Of a DNA stretch of 5,727 nucleotides, positions 1 to 5,727 are shown in pieces. The notes under the pieces are model-generated. The model did no database searches. It saw nothing but the letters and a program-made list of their open reading frames with translations, and was not told the origin of the DNA. A program made the translations under genes and the position numbers. The first letter of the stretch is position 1; every line of letters begins with the position of its first letter. Source of the stretch: Chitinophagaceae bacterium (GTDB taxonomy: Bacteria > Bacteroidota > Bacteroidia > Chitinophagales > Chitinophagaceae); contig CANIMM010000207.1 of NCBI GenBank assembly GCA_947468255.1, forward strand, positions 1 through 5,727. The letters run 5' to 3'.

Positions 1-215
1 CCATCTTTGGTGCGCGTTTCACAGTTGATGGTCTTTGCCAAAATTCTAGCACAGGTAGTTTTACCCACCCCTCTTGGGCCACAAAATAAAAAAGCATGCG
101 CAAGCTGATTATTTTTGATGGCATTCTTGAGTGTGGTAGTGATGTGCGATTGCCCAACTACCGTAGAAAAAATCTGCGGCCGATATTTCCGAGCAGAAAC
201 AATGAATTTATCCAT
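1..215 (-). CDS. dnaX: DNA polymerase III subunit gamma/tau, N-terminal fragment (runs off the left edge)
   Basis: The reverse strand from the ATG at 215 reads MDKFIVSARKYRPQIFSTVV and continues for 71 codons plus two bases to the window edge, so only the N-terminus is present. The start is the usual one for Bacteroidota DnaX, whose proteins begin with a few residues before the conserved SARKYRPQ-F-VVGQ block. The Walker A P-loop GPRGVGKTT is at residues 46-54 (54-80), followed by CARILAKTINC, which is where the first cysteine of the DnaX zinc module begins. DnaX is the AAA+ ATPase of the clamp loader, which loads the beta sliding clamp and bridges polymerase and helicase at the fork. The Walker B, sensor and tau-specific parts are outside the window, so whether a programmed frameshift yields gamma cannot be judged. 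There is no clear Shine-Dalgarno sequence upstream, as is common in this phylum. Identification is firm from the conserved N-terminus. Confidence 0.94.
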   Translation of the reverse strand, partial: MDKFIVSARKYRPQIFSTVVGQSHITTTLKNAIKNNQLAHAFLFCGPRGVGKTTCARILAKTINCETRTKD

Positions 216-295
216 ATAGTGAAACTACCCTAGGGCAGAATTATTTTGATTGGTTATTATAGATGCAAGTTAATAAACCCTTCCCTCTTTTTAGT

Positions 296-328
296 AAAAA
301 GCTATCTGCTTTAAAACTACTTTTAAGC
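296..328 (-). terminator. possible weak AT-rich hairpin after the GNAT gene
   Basis: On the minus strand GCTTAAAA, a GTAG loop and TTTTAAAGC form a short stem with one bulged base (308-328). A run of five T follows at 296-300, after a 7-base gap. It lies about 45 bases past the stop codon of the acetyltransferase-like gene and before dnaX. The stem is AT-rich and not directly joined to the T tract, so a terminator role is only a possibility; the two genes could also be cotranscribed. Confidence 0.25.
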
Positions 329-372
329 TACTCAGTGTGGATTTCATTTTCAATAACAGGAATAGGCATTTT

Positions 373-1542
373 CTATGTTAGCATCGGATGTCGTTTAAAT
401 TCTTTTGTTCTGTCGAATAAATACCGATAGGTGGTAAGGTTTCTACTGCGAAAGGTGTCACCTAACCCTTCGGCCACATTGATCATCTTAGGGTTAAAAT
501 CTCCAATCCATTGCATTTCATATTGTGTATAGGATACGCCCGGATATTGGATGAGTTTAGCGGCTTCACCGATGATATAGGCGTCAATGCCTTTTCCCTG
601 CCACTCGGGAACTACTCCAAATACGATACCACTAAATTTTTTGTTGGGTATAAATTTTTTAATCCATAAAAATTTCAGTTTATGAAACAGATCAAATTTT
701 CCATTTAAATATTTAAACCACTGATTTAAATCTGGGATATTTACAAACATGGCAATCGGCTCATTTTTGTGGTAGGCAAACCAAATTAGCTTCTCATCCA
801 TTACCGGCTTCATTGTTTTAAAAAGCAGCAATACTTGTTCTTTGGCCATTTGTTTTAAGCCACCATGCCCTGCCCATGCTTTGTTATAAACAGTTGCGAA
901 GTCAGCTGCAAATGATTCGAGTTGATCTTTTTTTATGTGTTTGGAACTAAAGTCGGGGTTGTTGTCGTATACAGCATGCCGCTCATGGATCTTTTTTTGA
1001 AGTGGTGCTTTGGGGTGAAGTCCAAAGCAAATCTGGTGAAAGAAAGCTTTGAAACCATAGTTTTCAAGGAGTTCTTTGTAATAGGGCGGATTGTAATTCA
1101 TTCCATACATCGGTTCATCAAAGCCTTGGGTAACTAGTCCCCACCATTTGTCTCTTTCGCCAAAATTGATTGGGCCATCCATTGCTTCCATACCTTTTTG
1201 TATCAGCCAGTGTTTGGCATTATCCAGTAATAAGTCAGCCGCCTGCTGGTTGTTGATGGATTCAAAAAAACCTATCCCCCCCACAGGGACGTCGTCGCCT
1301 TTGTTTTTATATTTTTGGTTGATAAAGGCTGCAATTCTGCCAATGAGCTTTCCCTCATCATCCATTAATATCCAGCGTTCAACTTCTCCAAAGCGGAAGG
1401 CCTTGTTTTTTTTAGCATCAAAAACCTCATTAATATCCTTATCAAGGGGACGAATCCATTTAGGATCTCTTTTATATAATTCCACTGCCACTTGTAAAAA
1501 TTGTTGAGCGGTGGCCGGGTTATTTACGGGAATCAGCTGCAT
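373..1542 (-). CDS. GNAT-fold N-acetyltransferase-like protein, possibly YghO-like
   Basis: This 389-residue, probably cytosolic protein starts MQLIPVNNPA and ends HPMLT before a TAG stop; no signal peptide or membrane segment is evident. The C-terminal part carries the clearest GNAT signature: VVPEWQGKGID (residues 310-320) resembles the acetyl-CoA pyrophosphate-binding loop (Q/R-x-x-G-x-G/A), although Asp320 sits where a small residue is usual. It is followed by WIGDFNPKMINVAEGLG (345-361) and a Tyr-rich end, the common W-x5-N-x-x-M...LG pattern of late GNAT strands. The middle block MDGPINFGERDKWWGLVTQG (121-140) and NPPYYKELLENYGF (151-164) recall the large GNAT-related proteins grouped with E. 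coli YghO. At ~390 residues it is about twice a single GNAT domain, so the N-terminal half may be a second, degenerate GNAT fold. The substrate is unknown. It has its own likely promoter (-7 element at 1562-1569) and precedes dnaX by 157 bases. The start is supported by the leader arrangement but not by a Shine-Dalgarno sequence. The fold assignment is moderately sure; the YghO grouping is from memory. Confidence 0.72.
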   Translation of the reverse strand: MQLIPVNNPATAQQFLQVAVELYKRDPKWIRPLDKDINEVFDAKKNKAFRFGEVERWILMDDEGKLIGRIAAFINQKYKNKGDDVPVGGIGFFESINNQQAADLLLDNAKHWLIQKGMEAMDGPINFGERDKWWGLVTQGFDEPMYGMNYNPPYYKELLENYGFKAFFHQICFGLHPKAPLQKKIHERHAVYDNNPDFSSKHIKKDQLESFAADFATVYNKAWAGHGGLKQMAKEQVLLLFKTMKPVMDEKLIWFAYHKNEPIAMFVNIPDLNQWFKYLNGKFDLFHKLKFLWIKKFIPNKKFSGIVFGVVPEWQGKGIDAYIIGEAAKLIQYPGVSYTQYEMQWIGDFNPKMINVAEGLGDTFRSRNLTTYRYLFDRTKEFKRHPMLT

Positions 1543-1561
1543 ATAGATGGTGTATAGAAGG

Positions 1562-1569
1562 CAAATGTA
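1562..1569 (-). promoter_or_regulatory. putative Bacteroidota -7 promoter element for the GNAT gene
   Basis: The minus strand carries TACATTTG, an exact match to the Bacteroidota sigma factor -7 consensus TAnnTTTG, 19 bases upstream of the ATG at 1542. Initiation about seven bases downstream would give a very short leader of roughly 14 bases. No TTTG/TTG -33 element is found at the usual spacing; the nearest TTG is about 31 bases upstream. The element lies downstream of the terminator at 1717-1750, in the right place to start a new transcription unit. Confidence 0.42.
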
Positions 1570-1716
1570 AGTTTTTAGCTGAAGGGGAACTTGAAAGGGG
1601 CAAGATTTTACTTTTTGGTCCAGTTCTTTTTTTATTAGCGATTGGCTAGCTTGAAAAGAATAGCAATTATCGATACAATAGACCTAGAAATAGATTTCAT
1701 TAAAAAATGTAGGATC

Positions 1717-1750
1717 AAAAAAAAAGAGAACGATTTCGTTCTCTTTTTTT
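1717..1750 (-). terminator. strong rho-independent terminator of the ileS-DksA-like unit
   Basis: On the minus strand, AAAAAAAGAGAACG (1750-1737), an AAAT loop (1736-1733) and CGTTCTCTTTTTTT (1732-1719) form a perfect 14-bp inverted repeat. Its core is the 7-bp GAGAACG/CGTTCTC stem, and it runs into nine consecutive T (1725-1717). It lies 40-75 bases after the stop codon of the DksA-like gene and upstream of the GNAT gene. The A tract on the other side makes it nearly symmetrical, so it could also stop plus-strand transcription, although no plus-strand gene is seen here. Confidence 0.9.
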
Positions 1751-1789
1751 GTAGTAGCTCCCAGGCTAACCTTTGGAAGTAACAATTAT

Positions 1790-2872
1790 TTATTTACCGG
1801 AACCCATCTTAGCTTCTATGCTTAGGGTTGCGTGTGGCACAGCCCGTAATCTTGCTTTGTCGATGAGTCTGCCTGTAACGCGGCAAATGCCATATGTTTT
1901 ATTTTCAATGCGCATAATTGCTTTTTCGAGATGATCGATAAAAGTAATCTGGCGACTGGCCATTTGGCTCAATTGCTCTCTTTCCATGCTAAGACTTCCG
2001 TCTTCCATGGTCATGTAGCGGTTGTCGCTTTCATCACCTCCCAATTCATCTTTACGAGTAATTAGGCCATGTAAATAAGACAATTCTTTTTTAGCAGCTT
2101 CCAGTTTTCGGTGGATCAGCTCCCTGAATTCATGTAATTCAACATCGCTATAGCGCTGTGAAGGGGCTCCAGGATCTCTTTGAGCTTTGTCTAATACAGA
2201 TTTTGTAAATTCGGGTTGATATTTACGGACTGTTTTAGTCGAAATCTTTGGAATCACTACTGGTTTTGGCGCCGGCACTTTAATGTCTTTTGCTTTTACC
2301 TCAGGAACAGGTTTTACCGAAACAACTTTAATAATTGCAGGTTTTACTGCAGGGGGTGTACTTTCAACTTTTTTCGCCATAATTATACTAGCTGGTTTAG
2401 CAGCTTTTGGGGGAATACTTTTCGCCGATTGAGCTTTGTTAATAATCGGTTTATTTATAAGTATTGGAATTTTTTTTGCAGGAACAGCTTTTGTGGGAGC
2501 TGCTTTTGCTGGGGTTTTTATAGATTTCGGAGCAGGTTTGTTTACCTTTTTAGGGGCTACTTTAGCTACTGCTTTTTTTGCGACAGGCTTAGCTAGCACT
2601 TTTTTAGCTAAAGGTTTAGCAATCACCTTTTTAGCTACAGGTTTAGCGATTACTTTCTTGGCTGCAGGTTTAACAATTGCTTTTTTAGGGGCAACTTTGA
2701 TTATCTTTTTTTGGATAGGCTTAGTTACTACCTTTTTAGGAGCAATTTTTTTTGCTGGAGCTACCTTAACCACCTTTTTAGGGGTGGATTTTACTGGTTG
2801 AGTGGCTTTTTTTGCAATAGGTTTTCCCGTTTTTTTAACTGCTTTTACTGGCAGCTGCTTTTTTGTCGCCAT
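1790..2872 (-). CDS. TraR/DksA-family protein with a long histone-H1-like Lys/Ala/Pro-rich N-terminal tail
   Basis: This 360-residue protein has two distinct parts. Residues 1-210 are almost entirely Lys, Ala, Pro, Val and Ile, with KVAPKK-type motifs and tandem 9-residue units AKKVIAKPV; this is a strongly basic, probably disordered, nucleic-acid-binding tail. Residues ~241-355 match the DksA/TraR family: a helical hairpin (ELHEFRELIHRKLEAAKKEL, then MEREQLSQMASRQITFIDHL) and the end block YGICRVTGRLIDKARLRAVP HATLSIEAK. Aligned to E. coli DksA without gaps, the four zinc cysteines become Cys330, Thr333, Ser351 and Ala354, so zinc binding is very unlikely. The acidic tip DxxDxA becomes MTMEDG (287-292). 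Classical DksA enters the RNA polymerase secondary channel and works with ppGpp; whether this one does is open. Its ATG follows the ileS stop after one base, which suggests cotranscription and translational coupling, and a terminator follows. Family assignment is firm; the role of the tail is inferred. Confidence 0.92.
   Translation of the reverse strand: MATKKQLPVKAVKKTGKPIAKKATQPVKSTPKKVVKVAPAKKIAPKKVVTKPIQKKIIKVAPKKAIVKPAAKKVIAKPVAKKVIAKPLAKKVLAKPVAKKAVAKVAPKKVNKPAPKSIKTPAKAAPTKAVPAKKIPILINKPIINKAQSAKSIPPKAAKPASIIMAKKVESTPPAVKPAIIKVVSVKPVPEVKAKDIKVPAPKPVVIPKISTKTVRKYQPEFTKSVLDKAQRDPGAPSQRYSDVELHEFRELIHRKLEAAKKELSYLHGLITRKDELGGDESDNRYMTMEDGSLSMEREQLSQMASRQITFIDHLEKAIMRIENKTYGICRVTGRLIDKARLRAVPHATLSIEAKMGSGK
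2555..2662 (-). repeat. four tandem 27-bp (9-residue) repeats encoding AKKVIAKPV-type units
   Basis: Within the basic tail of the DksA-like protein, residues 71-106 read as four consecutive 9-residue units: AKKVIAKPV, AKKVIAKPL, AKKVLAKPV and AKKAVAKVA. The DNA units are clearly related but differ at several third-codon positions, so this is an older, diverged tandem duplication rather than a perfect repeat. Looser KVAPKK/KPAPK repeats continue on both sides. In-frame 27-bp units could expand or contract without breaking the gene. Confidence 0.85.
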
Positions 2873-2873
2873 A

Positions 2874-5727
2874 CTAATTTGAATTTTTAAGTACGTTCAC
2901 TTTCAATATAGCATTATTCACCTCAATTTCGGTTCCCTCGTTTAATATAGGGTAAAAAGCAAGCGAATCTGCCAGGATTTCCGCGCAAATATAAACTTTA
3001 TATTGAATTAATGAAAGTTGTACCCCTGCATTTTCCAAAACAGACACATTTATCCTGTCTGTAAGCTCAAATCCGCTCTCTTTTCTGATATTTTGAATTT
3101 TATTGACAAATTCTCTAGCATCTCCTTCCTTTTTTAGCTCTTCTGTAATGGTAATGTCGAGGGCAACGGTCAAGGAACCCTTACTGGCTACTTCATAACC
3201 GGTTATTTCATCGGTGGCCACCTCCAGATCTTCACTGCTTATAATAATGGGATCTTCATTTTTTGCTACATAATCAGGGTTTAGCAAGTAATCCCCTTCT
3301 AACACCTTGTCAATGACTACATTACTAAACTTGCTGATTTCATCGGCAGCCCATTTCATTTTCGGTCCCAGCTTTTTCCCCAGGGTTTTAAAATTGGCCT
3401 TTGCCTTTTTCTGGATGAAATTATTTTCGGCGCCTAAAATTTCAACTTCTTTAATGTTGGTTTCAGCTTTTATGATATCTGCCACTTTTTCTATTCTTTC
3501 TGCCATTTCTGAATCCATTGCTGGAATCAACACCTTTTGAAGTGGCTGGCGAACCTTAATATTTACTTTTTTGCGAAGCGATAATATTAAGGACGAGGCA
3601 TCCTGGGCCAATTGCATTCTTTTTTCTAGGTCGGCATCGATGGCCGCCTCGTTAATGGAGGGAAAATCGGTATGGTGAACAGATTCAATCTGATAACGCC
3701 CAGAAACCTTGTTTAGGTTCAGGAAAAGCCAATCTGCAAAGAAAGGGGCAATAGGGGCCATGAGTCTTGTCAGTGTTTCGAGGCACTCATATAAAGTCTG
3801 GTAGGCAGCAATTTTATCATGTTCATATTCCCCTTTCCAAAACCGGCGGCGACATAATCGAACATACCAGTTGCTCAAATGGGCATCCACAAAATCCTCG
3901 ATGGATCTGCCGGCTTGTGTCGGCTCATAGTCATCCAGATTTTGCTGTACATTTTTTATTAAAGTATTCAGAGATGATAAAATCCATTGATCAATCTCAG
4001 GTCTTTCATTGAGGGGAATCAAGGCTTCTTTAAATACAAATCCATCCACATTGGCATACAATGCAAAAAATTGATACGTATTATAAAGTGTACCAAAAAA
4101 TTTACGTTGCACCTCCTTAATTCCTTCAGTATCAAATTTCAGGCTATCCCAAGGCGATGCATTGGTAATGAGATACCAGCGGGTGGCATCTGCACCAAAA
4201 GTATTGATGGTTTCAAATGGATCTACCACATTGCCGAGGCGCTTACTCATTTTATTGCCATTCTTATCTAGCACAAGGCCATTGCTTACTACGGTTTTAT
4301 AGGCTACGCTGTCAAACAACAATACGCCAAGGGCATGTAAGGTGTAAAACCAGCCCCTAGTTTGGTCAACTCCTTCAGCTATAAAATCGGCTGGAAAAGC
4401 ACCATTGGCACCTTTGCCATTGAGTGGAGAATTGGCGGAAGCGGCATGGTATTGCCAAAAATTCTCTGTACTTAGCGGACCAAACTCATTGGAACTGCTA
4501 TCTGGCAAACCCCATTGTGCATAGGGCATTGCGCCACTGTCGAACCAAACATCCACTAGGTCGGGTACCCGTTTCATAGGCAAACCCGAAGTACTTACCA
4601 ATATAATAGTATCCACAAATGGTTTATGCAAATCCAAAACAGCTTCATTCAGATGGTGATGATTGGTATCGCCACCCAATTGAGCCGCCGCTTTCTTTAT
4701 TTCTCTGTTCAACTCATTGATGGAGCCGATGCATTTTTCTTCTGAGCCATCCTCTGTGCGCCAGATGGGTAAGGGGGTTCCCCAATATCGGCTGCGACTC
4801 AGGTTCCAATCAACCATATTTTCGAGCCAGTTGCCGAAGCGGCCTGTTCCGGTTGCTGCCGGTTTCCATTGGATGGTTTTATTGAGTTCCACCATCCGGT
4901 CCTTGACAGCAGTGGTTTTGATGAACCATGCATCCAAGGGATAATAGATGATAGGTTTATCTGTTCTCCAGCAATGGGGATAGCTATGTTCGTATTTCTC
5001 TACTTTGAAAGCTCTATTTTCTTTTTTAAGCTTTACACTGATATCGATGTTGACATCGACATAGTTGGGATCATCTTTGTAATTTTTAACAAAGCGGCCA
5101 CTGAATTCACCGGCCCCATCTATAAACTTTCCCTGCTTGTCTACCAACGTTAAAATACCAAGGTTATTTTTCTTACCTACTTTATAATCGTCTGCGCCAA
5201 ATGCGGGGGCGGTATGAACAATGCCGGTTCCATCTTCGGTGGTAACAAAATCGCCCAAAATAATTTTGAAAGGATTTGCTTCTGGAGTAGTTTCTCTTAT
5301 AAGTTCTTTTGTATTAGCAGGCGAAGGAAGCAGTTGTTCGTATTCAATCCCATCCAATTCCTTTCCCTTGAATTCGGAAAGTATTTTCCAAGGTAAAACT
5401 TTATCACCTTCTTTATAAGCCTCAAAGTCTCCGTTTTCTGCCTCGGGCTTACAGTATTTGCCCAATAGCGCCTTTGCAAGAATAATATTTATAGGTAAAT
5501 GTGTATAGGGGTTAAATGTTTTTACCAGCACATAGTCGATATTCGAACCTACGGTTAATCCAAGGTTGGAAGGAAGTGTCCAGGGGGTAGTGGTCCAAGC
5601 CATAAAAAAAGCCTCCCCTGAAGTTTCCATGGCAGCAAAAATCTTTGCCACTGCTGGGTGTTCGGAAGCAGGGCTTTCTGAGGGATGGGGAAGGCGAAAC
5701 ATTGCCACCACACTGGTGTCTTTTACA
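2874..5727 (-). CDS. ileS: isoleucyl-tRNA synthetase, IleS2 (eukaryote-like) type, 5' end missing
   Basis: This class Ia synthetase charges tRNA-Ile with isoleucine. The frame is open to the right edge (VKDTSVVAMFRLP), so the GTG at 5711 is an internal Val; perhaps 200 residues including the HIGH motif are missing. Numbering from that Val: the editing-domain peptide WTTTPWTLPSN is at 39-49, and GTGIVHTAPAFGADDY at 161-176 keeps the His166 and Asp175 expected for hydrolysis of Val-tRNA-Ile. WNLSRSRYWGTPLPIW is at 302-317, DVWFDSGAMPYAQW at 387-400, FIAEGVDQTRGWFYTLHAL at 443-461 and the ATP-site loop KMSKR at 487-491 (4239-4253). The anticodon-binding domain shows LSNWYVRLCRRRFW at 612-625. 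The DSGAMPYAQ, KMSKR and RRRFW forms, and a C-terminus lacking the Cys zinc cluster of E. coli IleS, fit the IleS2 class. The C-terminal end (LKKEGDAREFVNKIQNIRKE, 859-878) resembles the DUF5915 extension. Residues ~401-438 form an unusually long low-complexity loop. The gene ends in TAG one base before the DksA-like ATG. Confidence 0.97.
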   Translation of the reverse strand, partial: VKDTSVVAMFRLPHPSESPASEHPAVAKIFAAMETSGEAFFMAWTTTPWTLPSNLGLTVGSNIDYVLVKTFNPYTHLPINIILAKALLGKYCKPEAENGDFEAYKEGDKVLPWKILSEFKGKELDGIEYEQLLPSPANTKELIRETTPEANPFKIILGDFVTTEDGTGIVHTAPAFGADDYKVGKKNNLGILTLVDKQGKFIDGAGEFSGRFVKNYKDDPNYVDVNIDISVKLKKENRAFKVEKYEHSYPHCWRTDKPIIYYPLDAWFIKTTAVKDRMVELNKTIQWKPAATGTGRFGNWLENMVDWNLSRSRYWGTPLPIWRTEDGSEEKCIGSINELNREIKKAAAQLGGDTNHHHLNEAVLDLHKPFVDTIILVSTSGLPMKRVPDLVDVWFDSGAMPYAQWGLPDSSSNEFGPLSTENFWQYHAASANSPLNGKGANGAFPADFIAEGVDQTRGWFYTLHALGVLLFDSVAYKTVVSNGLVLDKNGNKMSKRLGNVVDPFETINTFGADATRWYLITNASPWDSLKFDTEGIKEVQRKFFGTLYNTYQFFALYANVDGFVFKEALIPLNERPEIDQWILSSLNTLIKNVQQNLDDYEPTQAGRSIEDFVDAHLSNWYVRLCRRRFWKGEYEHDKIAAYQTLYECLETLTRLMAPIAPFFADWLFLNLNKVSGRYQIESVHHTDFPSINEAAIDADLEKRMQLAQDASSLILSLRKKVNIKVRQPLQKVLIPAMDSEMAERIEKVADIIKAETNIKEVEILGAENNFIQKKAKANFKTLGKKLGPKMKWAADEISKFSNVVIDKVLEGDYLLNPDYVAKNEDPIIISSEDLEVATDEITGYEVASKGSLTVALDITITEELKKEGDAREFVNKIQNIRKESGFELTDRINVSVLENAGVQLSLIQYKVYICAEILADSLAFYPILNEGTEIEVNNAILKVNVLKNSN

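Noticed and set aside
256..272. A TATAAT hexamer (256-261) and a TAACTTGC sequence (265-272) on the minus strand upstream of dnaX as promoter candidates.
   Set aside because: TATAAT has no -35 partner at proper spacing and is not the Bacteroidota consensus; TAACTTGC misses two positions of TAnnTTTG. Neither is strong enough to call.
328..369. Short minus-strand reading frame MPIPVIENEIHTE right after the GNAT stop codon.
   Set aside because: Only 13 codons, with no Shine-Dalgarno or recognisable motif; an open frame this short is expected by chance. Comparative conservation would be needed to call it.
922..1507. Plus-strand open frames opposite the GNAT gene.
   Set aside because: They are antisense to a gene with good family features and show no recognisable motif.
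2216..2801. Long plus-strand open frames opposite the Lys/Ala/Pro-rich tail, one rich in Phe/Ala/Gly and looking like membrane segments, another rich in Phe/Cys/Tyr.
   Set aside because: They are the antisense image of AAA/GCT/CCT-rich repeats: Lys codons read as Phe and Ala codons as Ser/Gly/Ala, and stops are avoided because of the repeat composition. No start signal or family similarity is seen.
3307..5418. Several plus-strand frames, and one minus-strand frame at 5297-5479, inside ileS.
   Set aside because: All overlap the conserved ileS frame, are short and lack family features.
5709..5711. GTG at 5711 as the start codon of ileS.
   Set aside because: The frame continues upstream as VKDTS, the typical conserved IleS sequence before the editing domain, and the catalytic N-terminus would be missing; this is an internal codon of a gene cut by the window edge.

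Overview
This window looks like a chromosomal housekeeping segment from a member of the Bacteroidota, probably of the Chitinophagaceae/Sphingobacteriia kind. Three things suggest this: a eukaryote-like (IleS2-type) isoleucyl-tRNA synthetase directly followed by a TraR/DksA-family gene, an arrangement typical of the phylum; the sequence style of the DnaX N-terminus; and a TAnnTTTG-type promoter element with no clear Shine-Dalgarno sequences. The family-level placement is inference. No mobile element, CRISPR array or RNA gene is visible. All genes lie on the minus strand, so the region reads from right to left.

Right half (about 2874-5727): the C-terminal ~950 codons of ileS. The 5' end, with the HIGH-type ATP-binding signature, lies outside the window. 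The editing domain, KMSKR loop and anticodon-binding domain are intact. One base after its stop codon starts a 360-codon gene (1790-2872). Its C-terminal third is a DksA/TraR-like coiled-coil domain whose zinc site is degenerate. Its N-terminal ~210 residues are an extremely Lys/Ala/Pro-rich, repetitive, histone-H1-like tail. A strong intrinsic terminator (about 1717-1750) ends this two-gene unit.

Left half: a 389-codon GNAT-fold protein (373-1542), possibly of the YghO-like group, is preceded by a good Bacteroidota -7 element. After a 157-bp spacer comes the first 71 codons of dnaX (1-215), which runs out of the left edge with its Walker A motif visible.

Functionally the window combines translation (IleS), probable transcription or nucleoid-associated regulation (the DksA-like protein), an acetyltransferase-like protein of unknown substrate, and the replication clamp loader (DnaX). 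I see no clear evidence of a new multi-gene system. The most distinctive item is the DksA-like domain carrying a long H1-like basic tail while lacking both the zinc cysteines and the acidic tip motif of classical DksA.
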